DNA from: Flavobacterium omnivorum
GTDB taxonomy: Bacteria; Bacteroidota; Bacteroidia; Flavobacteriales; Flavobacteriaceae
DNA length: 64,000 nucleotides
NCBI RefSeq assembly: GCF_900099915.1
Contig: NZ_FNDB01000009.1
Location: forward strand, 1 to 64,000
Reading direction: 5' to 3'
The notes beneath the pieces are model-generated. The model did no database searches, had not been told where the DNA came from, and was given only the letters and a program-made list of their open reading frames with translations. Below, piece after piece: positions 9,108-17,759 of the stretch. A program made the translations under genes and the position numbers. Positions within the stretch are counted from its first letter, which is position 1. The number at the start of each line of letters is the position of its first letter.

Positions 9108-9251
9108 TCAGTTTGCAAATACTACCCAATAGTTGTAGGAATCGTCAGCAGTAAAAACATTAGAGAGATTGAGCCCCATTAAAATTATAAAAAATGCGAA
9201 TAGAATAATGCTTAAAATATGTGCGTCCTTTTTGTTTTTGTAAAAATCCAT
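9108..9251 (-). CDS. Small single-pass membrane protein between the STAS-like gene and rnz
   Basis: A 47-residue frame starts with ATG 10 bp after the stop of the STAS-like gene. It reads MDFYKNKKDAHILS, then one hydrophobic helix (about residues 12-28, IILFAFFIILMG), then a polar tail ending YWVVFAN. The charged N-terminus before the helix and the tight spacing inside a co-directional run support it as a real gene. Its function is not known to me. Confidence 0.6.
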   Translation of the reverse strand: MDFYKNKKDAHILSIILFAFFIILMGLNLSNVFTADDSYNYWVVFAN

Positions 9252-9261
9252 AAGACATTTG

Positions 9262-9594
9262 TTAAAACCCTAAATCTCTTTCAATCTCTTCCATTTCTAT
9301 AATATCATGCGCCTCTAATAAGGAAGGCACAACGGTTAATTTAGCGGGAACGGCATTATAATCAAAATCAGAAGTAATTATGACAAAAGATTTTTTTGCT
9401 TTTTTATGTTGTTTCGATAAAGGCATAAATTGCTTAATATCATTCGTAGATAAATCTTTGTGTAACAAAAGATCAATCATTATGTTGTGTTTTTCGAATG
9501 TTTTATACTGGTGCGTAACCTTCATAAGAAAAGACATAAAATCCCCTTGTGTATCTCTAATCGTTACGGTATGTCCTTTTTGATCTACTTTCAT
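9262..9594 (-). CDS. STAS-like domain protein upstream of rnz
   Basis: This 110-residue soluble protein has alternating strand/helix segments (TVTIRDTQGDFMSFL, NIMIDLLLHKDLS, KSFVIITSDFDYNAVP, LTVVPSLLEAHDIIEMEEIERDLGF). The ending resembles the 'AxDIIEMEEIERDLG' tail of a conserved flavobacterial protein encoded next to rnz. The fold is compatible with a STAS/anti-anti-sigma-like domain, but no phosphorylatable DSSG motif is visible, so a regulatory switch by phosphorylation is unlikely. It sits in the pyrR-pyrB-(this)-rnz-pdxH run. Function is unknown. Confidence 0.75.
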   Translation of the reverse strand: MKVDQKGHTVTIRDTQGDFMSFLMKVTHQYKTFEKHNIMIDLLLHKDLSTNDIKQFMPLSKQHKKAKKSFVIITSDFDYNAVPAKLTVVPSLLEAHDIIEMEEIERDLGF

Positions 9595-9668
9595 TTTTAA
9601 TATATTTATGAACCTACCCAGCGGTATTTTCGATTACAAGTAGCTAATTTACAAAGTTTTACATAAAA

Positions 9669-10595
9669 CTATTGAATTTTTGATGCCAAAAGATAAATTA
9701 CTGCCATTCTAATTGCAACACCATTTTCTACTTGGTTTAAAATCACTGATTGACTTGAATCAGCGACTTCGCTAGTAATCTCCACACCACGATTGATTGG
9801 TCCTGGATGCAGGATGACAATTTCTTTATCTAAAGAATCTAAAAGTGTTTTATCTACTCCATATTGTTGTGCATATTCTCTTGTTGAGGGAAAAAAATTC
9901 ACGTCCATTCGTTCATTTTGCACACGCAACATATTTGCCACATCGCACCATTCAAGTGCTTTTCTAAGATTTGGTTCTACCGTAACTCCAAGCGATTCAA
10001 TATGCCTAGGAATTAGCGTTTTAGGCCCACAAACTTTCACCTCGGCCCCTTGCATTTGCAAGGCATATATATTAGACAATGCAACTCTAGAATGCAAAAC
10101 ATCCCCTACAATAACCACTTTTTTCCCAGCGACCTCTCCTAGTTTTTCTCTAATCGAATAACTGTCTAATAAAGCTTGCGTAGGATGTTCATGAGCACCA
10201 TCTCCAGCATTTACGATGCTTGCTTTTACATTTTTGGATAAAAAATAAGCAGCTCCCGGATTTGCATGTCGCATTACCACCATATCAACTTTCATCGAAA
10301 GTATATTATTCACCGTATCAATTAGTGTTTCTCCTTTTTTGACAGAGGATTGAGCAGCTGAAAAACTAATAACATCAGCTGATAAACGTTTTTGAGCAAG
10401 TTCAAAAGAAAGTTTTGTTCTTGTACTATTTTCGAAAAAAATGTTGGCAATGGTAATGTCTCTTAAAGAAGGTACTTTTTTTATGGGGCGATTAATGACT
10501 TCTTTAAAATGATCGGCTGTTTCAAAAATTAGGTCAATATCATTCTTATTGATGTATTTTATGCCTAACAAATGATTTACACTTAATTCTTTCAT
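9669..10595 (-). CDS. pyrB: Aspartate carbamoyltransferase catalytic subunit
   Basis: The 308-residue enzyme condenses carbamoyl phosphate with aspartate, the committed step of pyrimidine synthesis. The carbamoyl-phosphate loop ENSTRTKLSF has STRT at 57-60. HPTQALLD, VGDVLHSRVALSN and HPGPINRGVEI follow in the expected order. Length fits the catalytic chain, and no regulatory-subunit gene (pyrI) is adjacent. It lies 47 bp behind pyrR on the same strand, consistent with a two-gene pyrimidine unit. Confidence 0.97.
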   Translation of the reverse strand: MKELSVNHLLGIKYINKNDIDLIFETADHFKEVINRPIKKVPSLRDITIANIFFENSTRTKLSFELAQKRLSADVISFSAAQSSVKKGETLIDTVNNILSMKVDMVVMRHANPGAAYFLSKNVKASIVNAGDGAHEHPTQALLDSYSIREKLGEVAGKKVVIVGDVLHSRVALSNIYALQMQGAEVKVCGPKTLIPRHIESLGVTVEPNLRKALEWCDVANMLRVQNERMDVNFFPSTREYAQQYGVDKTLLDSLDKEIVILHPGPINRGVEITSEVADSSQSVILNQVENGVAIRMAVIYLLASKIQ

Positions 10596-10642
10596 TGCTG
10601 TTTACGATTATTAGTTTTTAATAGTTAGCGTTTAAAAATGAT

Positions 10643-11182
10643 CTAACTTGTAATTAGATAGACACCATCTTCCCCTTCATTTTCTTTCCAGCTCACTTTG
10701 ACTTTTTCGTTATTGATTGCATCAACCTGTCGTCCTCTATAATCTGGCTGAATGGGTAAATTGCGGCTGAAGCGTCTGTCGATTAACACCAATAGTTCAA
10801 TTTCTGAAGGCCTACCAAAAGATTGAATAGCAGTCAAAGCAGATCTGATACTTCGTCCAGTGAACAAAACATCGTCTATAAAAATGACCTTTTTATTTTC
10901 AACTATAAAATTAATTTTAGTTTTATTGGCCTCCAATGGTTTGTCAGTTCTTCGGAAATCATCTCTAAAAAAGGTAATATCCAAGTAACCTAATTGAATT
11001 TCAGGAGTTTGATATTCATTTTCCAAAATTTCTTTCAAGCGCTCCGCTAAAAAAACACCTCGTGGTTGAATTCCAACTAAAATTGTATCTGAAAAATCTA
11101 AGTGTTTTTCAATTAACTGGCAGGCCAAACGATGTAATATGATAGTTACTTCTTTTGCAGTAAGTAATACTTTGTGACTCAT
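10643..11182 (-). CDS. pyrR: Bifunctional pyrimidine operon regulator / uracil phosphoribosyltransferase
   Basis: The 179-residue phosphoribosyltransferase-fold protein shows the PRPP loop VIFIDDVLFTGRSIRSAL at about 99-116 and the PyrR-type segments GIQPRGVFLAERL and LDITFFRDDFRR. PyrR binds pyr mRNA in Gram-positives and also has UPRTase activity. Its position upstream of pyrB supports a pyrimidine role here. I see no clear anti-terminator/terminator pair with a PyrR-binding loop in the leader, so RNA-binding control is not shown by the sequence. Confidence 0.93.
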   Translation of the reverse strand: MSHKVLLTAKEVTIILHRLACQLIEKHLDFSDTILVGIQPRGVFLAERLKEILENEYQTPEIQLGYLDITFFRDDFRRTDKPLEANKTKINFIVENKKVIFIDDVLFTGRSIRSALTAIQSFGRPSEIELLVLIDRRFSRNLPIQPDYRGRQVDAINNEKVKVSWKENEGEDGVYLITS

Positions 11183-11208
11183 AGTAGATTATATTGTTTG
11201 GTTTGACA

Positions 11209-11216
11209 AATATACG
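11209..11216 (-). promoter_or_regulatory. Candidate -7 promoter element for pyrR-pyrB
   Basis: The minus strand reads TATATTTG, a perfect match to the Bacteroidota -7 consensus TAnnTTTG, 27 bp before the pyrR start. No TTTG is seen at the usual -33 distance. Confidence 0.4.
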
Positions 11217-11713
11217 AATTCCGATTTAGGATTTTATAATTAAAAAGAGAGAAAATAAACATCATTACTCGTTTATCTGCTAAAAACCAAATTGCTTATT
11301 TACAAAACTATTCTAAAGCATTTTGACAATAGATTTTAGAACAATGTGTAAGGTAAAATTGGACAAAATTCCCTGATAATCGACAGACAGATTGGCTAAT
11401 GCTGTTGTAACATCAAAAATTCCTATGACCTAATTTGATACTTGACCGTCGCAACAGGAATTGAAATAATTTATCTAGGTAGACTTCATTTTACTTAATA
11501 ATACCTTTTTTTATTCCACTATATTTTGTCAAAATATAAAACACTACTGTTCAACTGTAAATATTTTTGTTTTACCTTTATACTTAAATGGGCTATTTGG
11601 TTACCATTTTAAGTTATTTTTTGTTTGAATTATATAAATACCCCTCTGAATTATATAACAAACTGCTTAGTTGAAAGCAATAATTTTACATTTTTAACCT
11701 AAACTAATTAATC
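11217..11713. other. Gene-free stretch between divergent pyrR and small lipoprotein
   Basis: About 500 bp of AT-rich sequence with no convincing frame on either strand and no RNA structure that I recognise. It presumably holds the divergent promoters. Confidence 0.5.
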
Positions 11714-11887
11714 ATGCAAAAAAAATTAACTCGTTTATTGATGCTTTTTATAGTATTAATATCATTTTCAAGCTGTTCAATAATAGAAGGAATATTCAAA
11801 GCTGGAGTAGGTGTTGGTATATTTATAGTTGTTGCAGTACTGGCTATACTAATTTTTATAATCAGCAAAATTTTTGGAAGAAAATAA
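11714..11887 (+). CDS. Small membrane lipoprotein
   Basis: A 57-residue frame starts at ATG 11714. It has a lipoprotein signal sequence with lipobox SFSSC (Cys21), then a glycine-rich linker and a second hydrophobic helix (GIFIVVAVLAILIFIISKIF), ending GRK. This two-helix layout with an internal lipobox is seen in a short flavobacterial protein family, sometimes mislabelled as phosphatidate cytidylyltransferase. A strong hairpin terminator 36 bp downstream supports a real transcript. Function unknown. Confidence 0.7.
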   Translation: MQKKLTRLLMLFIVLISFSSCSIIEGIFKAGVGVGIFIVVAVLAILIFIISKIFGRK

Positions 11888-11922
11888 GTCACTGCACTTT
11901 ATAATGGTCATTTGATCCCAAT

Positions 11923-11952
11923 AAAAAAGAGCCCATTGCTGTGCTCTTTTTT
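11923..11952. terminator. Bidirectional intrinsic terminator
   Basis: Ten-bp stem AAAAAAGAGC/GCTCTTTTTT (11923-11932, 11943-11952) with a 10-nt loop lies between convergent genes. Either strand gives a GC-containing stem followed by T-rich sequence, so it serves both the small lipoprotein (+) and the M14 peptidase (-). Confidence 0.85.
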
Positions 11953-11974
11953 ATGGTTTCAATACTTTGGATCT

Positions 11975-14482
11975 TTAGTTTACTAAAAACAAAGCATTGC
12001 TGAACAATAAATTGCCATTTTCCCAGAAACCTCTAAATAAAGGGTTGTCGACCATATAGATTACAGATCCGTCACCTTTTTTATCCACAGCAAAGCTTAC
12101 GGTATTGTTGAGTTTCTTTTTTATTTCATTTCCAACAAAACCATAACTCTTATAATCTTTGGGCACATAAACGACATTTGTTGCTTTTTTCAGCAGCGAA
12201 TAGTGTCTATCATCCGTTTTTAGACTGAAATATTTATCCCCTAAACCAAAAGACATTGGATGTGTTTTATTCAGCATATTCTCGATAATAGCGCCAGGAA
12301 TTGATTTAGAAATATACCTACGCTCCGAATCTTGAAAATCTAAAAAACGTTCTTTTAACGCTTCTTCTTCAGCCTCTTTCTCTGAACTCAATTTGTCTTC
12401 CTCGGATGCAAATGGACTTAATGCATAGCCTTCTTTTCCCTCAAATATTGTCAAAGCACTATTCATTGCAATCACTTTTCCTCCGTTTTTAATCCATTCT
12501 CCAATTTTCTTTTGTTGGTCTTCGGAAAATTCATAATACCCATCTGCTAAGATTAACGTGTTGTAATTAAACAAGTTTAATCTGTTGAAATTATTTACTT
12601 CAATCACACTTACTGGATAACCAATTGTTTCTTCCATATAATACCAGGCGGCACCAAACTCAGTGGAACCAACTCCTTTTCCAGATAATAAAACCACTTT
12701 TGGTGCTTTTAATAAATTAAAATTTTCGCCTCCTACATCTTTTGAATTCGAGGAAAAACCTGTAGCAATATAATTGTAATCGGTTTTTATTTTTACTAGT
12801 CCTGAAATTGTTTTTTCAAAATCAACTACTTTAGGGTTATCTGCTTTGGTTACTAACAACCCACCCGGCTCAACAATTACTTCTCCAAAAACAGCTTTCT
12901 TCATTGCTGATCGCACTTTGATATTATTTTGGTGCAACAAAGATAATACCTGAGCTGAAATTCTATTATTCCAAGGAATATGAAACGCATACACGTTTTG
13001 CGGAATGACTTTTTCCTGCATTTCAATTGCCATTTTTGTTTTAACAGCTACACTATTTTTCAATGCATAGCCTTCTACTCCATAAGCCAGAGGCAATGCC
13101 CATGAAGTAATATCATAAGATAAACTGTCATTCAATTTTTGGTTTGGTTCAAAAAGTACTTGCGCAAAAACGGCTTTGGGTTGGTCTACTTTCACAATTA
13201 AATCATTTGGTTCAATTGTAAAACCTTTTTCTGTTTTTGTAGTATAATTAAATCCTGATGCTTTTTGAGTGCCGTCAGCATAACTAAATTCTACATTATT
13301 TTTTTTTAACAAATCCGCCATTTGAACCAACTTCGGATTGTTTTTCATCACATACATTTTATAATTTCCCTTGACTGTTTTTCGAGAATTATTCATAAAA
13401 CCTCTAAAACCTTTTAGCAAAACATCTGCTTGTGCTGCCGCTGATTCTACAACCGTAAGAACCGCCGTAGCATGATGGGTTAAGCGGTCTTTAATTGTCA
13501 ATGTGATTCCGTTACTCATTGTTACTGCTCTCCCAGCTCCTATTCCGCCCTGTTCCATAGTCATGCCTACTGCTCCATTGTAAGTAGGATAGGTATCTCC
13601 ATAACTTGGATAAAACAAATCAAAACGCTCCCCTGTATTATACATCCAGTTTTGAGCATCAAATTTTTTTGATATATTTTTACCTAACGTATAATGAAAA
13701 TCTTTTTGATACTTTTCAATATATTCGTGCAAAGGTTCCGCTGACGGTGGGAAAAAATAGGGAGAATCGTATCCCATTTCATGTACATCCGTGTGTACTT
13801 GAGGCATCCACTGGTTGTACAATGCAATACGCTGTTGGGTTTCCGGCTGGGTTTGCCAAGCCCAATCCCTGTTCAAATCAAAGATATAATGGTTGTACCT
13901 ACCTCCTGGCCAAACTTCCATGTGTTCCCTGTCTGACAAATCGGGATGCGTTTTTTTACTTGAAATTTCTCTTAACCAATTCCCATATCTGGAATATCCA
14001 TCAGGATTAATGCATGGATCCAAGATTACAATAGTATTTTCTAACCACTTTTTAGTTTCAGAGTTGGAAGGATTTACCAGCTCATACGCTACAGTCATAG
14101 CGCTTTCAGTTCCAGCAAATTCATTTCCATGAACATTAAAACTCAACCATACAATTAATTTATCACCAATCATTTGGCTTTTGTTGGTGGACAAACCAAT
14201 AGCGGCTAAATTATTATTTCGAATTTGTTCTAAGTTTGCTAAATTCTCAGGACTAGAAATAAAATATACATTTAAATCCCTTTGTTCAGGAGTCACTCCA
14301 TATTTTTGATGTTTTATTAAAGGGGATTTTTCCGTAAGATGCCTAAAATAATTTTCGGCTTGATGGTAATACGTTATTTGCTTTCCGTAATTCGGTAAAA
14401 ATTCTGAAGGACTTTGCACTTGTGAATGAACACTGAGCACCAGAGTTAGCATTAGGTAAAAAGAAAAAATAGTCTTTTTCAT
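11975..14482 (-). CDS. Secreted M14 family zinc carboxypeptidase
   Basis: The 835-residue protein starts with a Sec signal peptide (cut near HSQVQ). The M14 peptidase domain covers about 35-340. HGNE provides zinc ligands H118 and E121, DLNRDWAWQTQPE gives the arginine/asparagine region, VHTDVHEMG (H230/H234) contains the third zinc ligand, and MTMEQGG (E309) holds the candidate general base. A long C-terminal half follows, including a Rossmann/GATase-like segment (LILADGYYEFSEDQQKKIGEW, about 640-670). Such proteins probably digest peptides in the periplasm or outside the cell. No T9SS sorting tail is visible at the C-terminus. It is monocistronic. Confidence 0.92.
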   Translation of the reverse strand: MKKTIFSFYLMLTLVLSVHSQVQSPSEFLPNYGKQITYYHQAENYFRHLTEKSPLIKHQKYGVTPEQRDLNVYFISSPENLANLEQIRNNNLAAIGLSTNKSQMIGDKLIVWLSFNVHGNEFAGTESAMTVAYELVNPSNSETKKWLENTIVILDPCINPDGYSRYGNWLREISSKKTHPDLSDREHMEVWPGGRYNHYIFDLNRDWAWQTQPETQQRIALYNQWMPQVHTDVHEMGYDSPYFFPPSAEPLHEYIEKYQKDFHYTLGKNISKKFDAQNWMYNTGERFDLFYPSYGDTYPTYNGAVGMTMEQGGIGAGRAVTMSNGITLTIKDRLTHHATAVLTVVESAAAQADVLLKGFRGFMNNSRKTVKGNYKMYVMKNNPKLVQMADLLKKNNVEFSYADGTQKASGFNYTTKTEKGFTIEPNDLIVKVDQPKAVFAQVLFEPNQKLNDSLSYDITSWALPLAYGVEGYALKNSVAVKTKMAIEMQEKVIPQNVYAFHIPWNNRISAQVLSLLHQNNIKVRSAMKKAVFGEVIVEPGGLLVTKADNPKVVDFEKTISGLVKIKTDYNYIATGFSSNSKDVGGENFNLLKAPKVVLLSGKGVGSTEFGAAWYYMEETIGYPVSVIEVNNFNRLNLFNYNTLILADGYYEFSEDQQKKIGEWIKNGGKVIAMNSALTIFEGKEGYALSPFASEEDKLSSEKEAEEEALKERFLDFQDSERRYISKSIPGAIIENMLNKTHPMSFGLGDKYFSLKTDDRHYSLLKKATNVVYVPKDYKSYGFVGNEIKKKLNNTVSFAVDKKGDGSVIYMVDNPLFRGFWENGNLLFSNALFLVN

Positions 14483-14505
14483 ATTATTTTGGGTTAGTTA
14501 TGCTT

Positions 14506-14536
14506 CAAAAATAGCCATTTACAAAGTCTTTCACAA
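14506..14536 (-). promoter_or_regulatory. Candidate promoter of the M14 peptidase gene
   Basis: On the minus strand TTG is followed after 20 bp by TATTTTTG, matching the Bacteroidota TTG/TAnnTTTG promoter. The -7 element lies 24 bp before the ATG. Confidence 0.5.
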
Positions 14537-14666
14537 GCAAAATTTCCGATTAATTAAATACAGATTATACCATAGCTCTCCGCTATCATTAATTCATTTT
14601 TCATGGAGGAATACTAAGATTACAGCACTATTCTTTATTAAATAATTAATAAAATCTTGCATATAA

Positions 14667-14697
14667 TTCGGATCCTAATAACAATCTATTATATTTG
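14667..14697 (+). promoter_or_regulatory. Candidate promoter of sdaA
   Basis: TTCG, 19 bp, then TATATTTG: the -7 element is perfect and the -33 element has one mismatch. The predicted start of transcription is near 14703. This favours translation from ATG 14721 over ATG 14709, which would leave almost no leader. Confidence 0.5.
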
Positions 14698-14720
14698 TCG
14701 ATCACAAAATGAAACAACAG

Positions 14721-16148
14721 ATGGAAGAATGTATCTCAGTTTTTGACATGCTAAAAATTGGTGTAGGACCATCGAGTTCACACACACTAGGCCCATGGAG
14801 AGCTGCCGAACGCTTTTTAGGTGAATTGAGAAACGAGTTGTTACTTCATGCTGTAATCCGAGTAAAAATAGACCTATACGGTTCTCTTTCCTTGACTGGA
14901 AAAGGGCACGCAACGGATTTAGCCGTAATGCTAGGATTGAGTGGACAAGATCCAGAATACATTCCTATAGAAAATATCGCTGCCATTATAAAATCCATTG
15001 AATCAAAAAACGAAATTAATTTAGGAAACGAAAAACCAATCCCTTTCTATTTTCTCCAGGACATCGTTTTCAATAAAAACTTCCTTCCTTTTCATGCCAA
15101 TGGAATGACGTTCACGGCTTTTATGAACGATGATAAAGAATATAAATCCACTTTTTATTCTATTGGTGGTGGATTTGTAGTCAAAGAAGAACGCATTAAC
15201 GCTAAAAAGAAAATACAAATAAAATGTGCTTTTCCTTATCCTACTGATAAAGCATCAGAATTATTAGAGTATTGTAAAAACGAAAATAAATCCATCTCGG
15301 AAATCGTTTTTGAAAACGAAAAATCAATGCGTACGGAAGCCGTAATTGATCACGAATTGATCCGTATTTGGCACACCATGCTAGAATGCATGTATATTGG
15401 CTGTCATTCCGAAGGGATTCTTCCTGGAGGATTAAACGTACGCCGAAGAGCATTTGACATGCATCAAAACCTAATTGGTTTAGCCAATTATAATTCTCCA
15501 CAAAGTTGGCTTGAAGAAATTAGAAAAACGGAAGTTAAATTTCGTCAAATTCTGAAATGGGTAAGCTGTTTTGCACTTGCAGTAAATGAAGTCAATGCGG
15601 CATTAGGACGCGTCGTAACGGCTCCAACTAATGGAAGTGCTGGCGTTATACCAGCTGTTTTAATGTATTACTTAGTGATTGAAAACCACCAAGCTGGTGA
15701 AAAACAAATCAAACAATTCCTTATGGTGGCTGGTGAAATAGGCAGTATTTTCAAGAAAGGTTCTACTATATCAGCAGCGATGGGCGGTTGTCAGGCAGAA
15801 ATTGGAGTGTCCTCCTCCATGGCAGCTGCCGCTTTATGCGAATTAATGGGTGGAACACCAGAGCAGGTATTAATGGCAGCTGAAATTGCCATGGAACATC
15901 ATCTTGGAATGACTTGTGACCCTATTGGCGGATTAGTCCAAATTCCCTGTATTGAACGCAACACCATGGGCGCTATAAAAGCCATTAATGCCGCTGAATT
16001 AGCCTTGGCCACCGATCCCGAAAACGCAAAAGTTCCGTTAGACAAAGTGGTGGAAACCATGTGGCAAACTGCCAAAGATATGAACAACAAATACAAAGAA
16101 ACTTCCGAAGGAGGTCTGGCAATTGCCGTGAATATGGCAGATTGTTAA
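14721..16148 (+). CDS. sdaA: L-serine ammonia-lyase (iron-sulfur, single chain)
   Basis: The cytoplasmic enzyme converts L-serine to pyruvate and ammonia with a [4Fe-4S] cluster. Family motifs are [20 protein letters not shown] at the N-terminus, [37 protein letters not shown] and [16 protein letters not shown], with cluster-type cysteines in the last two. The beta and alpha parts are joined in one 475-residue chain, as usual outside Bacillus-type organisms. I chose ATG 14721 because the protein then begins [11 protein letters not shown] as in relatives; an in-frame ATG at 14709 adds four residues. It stands alone. Confidence 0.95.
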   Translation: MEECISVFDMLKIGVGPSSSHTLGPWRAAERFLGELRNELLLHAVIRVKIDLYGSLSLTGKGHATDLAVMLGLSGQDPEYIPIENIAAIIKSIESKNEINLGNEKPIPFYFLQDIVFNKNFLPFHANGMTFTAFMNDDKEYKSTFYSIGGGFVVKEERINAKKKIQIKCAFPYPTDKASELLEYCKNENKSISEIVFENEKSMRTEAVIDHELIRIWHTMLECMYIGCHSEGILPGGLNVRRRAFDMHQNLIGLANYNSPQSWLEEIRKTEVKFRQILKWVSCFALAVNEVNAALGRVVTAPTNGSAGVIPAVLMYYLVIENHQAGEKQIKQFLMVAGEIGSIFKKGSTISAAMGGCQAEIGVSSSMAAAALCELMGGTPEQVLMAAEIAMEHHLGMTCDPIGGLVQIPCIERNTMGAIKAINAAELALATDPENAKVPLDKVVETMWQTAKDMNNKYKETSEGGLAIAVNMADC

Positions 16149-16849
16149 TACTGAACTAATTTCAGCATTACATCACACGTTTTTTTTTCGCAAACAAACT
16201 GGTTGTCAATTGCAAACGTAAATTTTCATGTACGTTAAATAAAGCAGTAGCAAACAAAAAAAGAATGATGAAATAAGATAATTGAAAAAAAGTTGATCCA
16301 TATATTTTTACAAAAATTTTCATCATTTACAAACAGTTTATACTGAATACTCTAAGTAAACTTATCGAGTATGCTGTGAAAATTTATAAAAAAAATGATT
16401 TTTGATGCTAATGGCGCCATAATAAAGACCAACTTCTCATGGTATTCAAAGAGACCTTTTACTATATTTTAAAGAAGGTGCAACAGTCAAAGTAAAATAG
16501 GATTAGGCGATAATCGCTCTAAAGGGAGGAAATCATTGGTTTTATAAAAGCGAAAAGTTCTTTTCAATTACTCTTCAAGCCTTAAACTCCCTTGCATAAA
16601 GGAAAACTTTAAAGCAAGATGATTATTAAAATTTGAATTAGATTTGATGCTCTAGCAAAATTTAGAAATACCAAAAGCAAGTACTTGGCATCCCTCAAAA
16701 CCCAATAACCAAATATTTTTTCAAAAAACAAAACAGATTTATCAACTTAAATATCAAACGATTAGACTAAAATCTAAATAAGTGAAGACAAATTTGACGT
16801 TTTGAGTCCCTTAATTTGGGTATATTGCAATATTTGAAATGATAAGACA
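16149..16849. other. 700-bp gene-free stretch
   Basis: No frame longer than a few tens of codons looks coding, and no RNA or repeat is recognised. A weak hairpin CTGAA/TTCAG just after sdaA followed by a T9 run (near 16180) may end its transcript. Confidence 0.45.
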
Positions 16850-17326
16850 ATGAAACTACTATTTAGCATAATAGCTCTGGGCCTTTTGGGTTGTGATCAA
16901 CAGAGACAACAAGAAACGGTACAAGGGAACTGGATTAAAGGAAGTGAAAGTGATCAAATTACTACCATTGAAAAACAATTTAGGGGATTTGACAAAGCGA
17001 TGATTGAAACCGGGTATCGTTATCAAGAGCTATATTGGGCTGGAAAAGATAAGAATTGGGAATACGCCGATTATCAATTAGATAAAATAAAAGTTGCAAT
17101 TGAATACGGTCTCGAAAGAAGACCTAAAAGAGCTAAATCTGCAGAGCATTTTTTAAAACTTGGCTTACCTGAAATGAAAAAAGTAATAAAAAGTAAAGAT
17201 ACCGCGCTTTTTAACAAAGAATTTAAAACCATGACGATTAACTGTAACAATTGTCACTCAATGGAAAAAGTTCCTTTTTTTACCGTTAAACTGCCAATAA
17301 ACAGACAATCACCAATACATAAATAA
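16850..17326 (+). CDS. Lipoprotein with a c-type haem motif
   Basis: The 158-residue protein has a lipoprotein signal sequence with lipobox LLGC (Cys15). A helical middle part (about 35-125) resembles a cytochrome c'-like helical bundle. A single CNNCH haem-binding motif sits near the C-terminus (C132, C135, H136). It is probably a membrane-anchored periplasmic electron carrier or haem sensor. Its stop codon is one base before the DoxX start, so the two are surely co-transcribed. The partner oxidase or reductase is not in the window. The domain family name is uncertain. Confidence 0.7.
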   Translation: MKLLFSIIALGLLGCDQQRQQETVQGNWIKGSESDQITTIEKQFRGFDKAMIETGYRYQELYWAGKDKNWEYADYQLDKIKVAIEYGLERRPKRAKSAEHFLKLGLPEMKKVIKSKDTALFNKEFKTMTINCNNCHSMEKVPFFTVKLPINRQSPIHK

Positions 17327-17327
17327 A

Positions 17328-17759
17328 ATGTTTAAGAAATTAATAAATACAGATAGCGAAAAAACAACTGTGCTCATTCGTTTAATGGTTGGTGCTGTTT
17401 TCCTTTCTGAAGGTATTCAAAAATTTTTATTTTCAGAAACTTTGGGGGCAGGAAGATTTGAAAAAATTGGTTTACCCGCTCCTGAATTTTTAGGCGGTTT
17501 TGTTGGCATATTCGAAATCCTTTGTGGTGCTTTGATTTTAATTGGACTTTTTACAAGATTAGGAAGTATTCCGTTAATAGTAATTATGCTTGTTGCAATT
17601 GCAACGACAAAAGCAGATGTGTTAGCTGAAAAAGGGGTTTGGGAAATGCTGCATGGAAGTAGAACAGATTGGGCAATGCTATTAGGCAGTTTCTTTCTAT
17701 TATTGAAAGGGGGTGGTTTTTGGTCGCTCGACTTAAGAATTTCAAACAATGGAGCATAG
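17328..17759 (+). CDS. DoxX family membrane protein
   Basis: The 143-residue protein has four predicted hydrophobic segments and the DoxX-type start LIRLMVGAVFLSEGIQKFLF, followed by ...GAGRFEKIGLP and FVGIFEILCGALILIGLFTRLG. DoxX proteins are small inner-membrane proteins tied to redox functions (quinone or thiol chemistry), but the exact role varies. It overlaps the chromate-transporter gene by 11 bp and follows the haem lipoprotein by 1 bp, forming a three-gene operon. Confidence 0.85.
   Translation: MFKKLINTDSEKTTVLIRLMVGAVFLSEGIQKFLFSETLGAGRFEKIGLPAPEFLGGFVGIFEILCGALILIGLFTRLGSIPLIVIMLVAIATTKADVLAEKGVWEMLHGSRTDWAMLLGSFFLLLKGGGFWSLDLRISNNGA

Noticed and set aside
11183..11713. PyrR-type attenuator in the pyr leader
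   Set aside because: I could not find a convincing terminator/anti-terminator pair with a conserved PyrR-binding loop.
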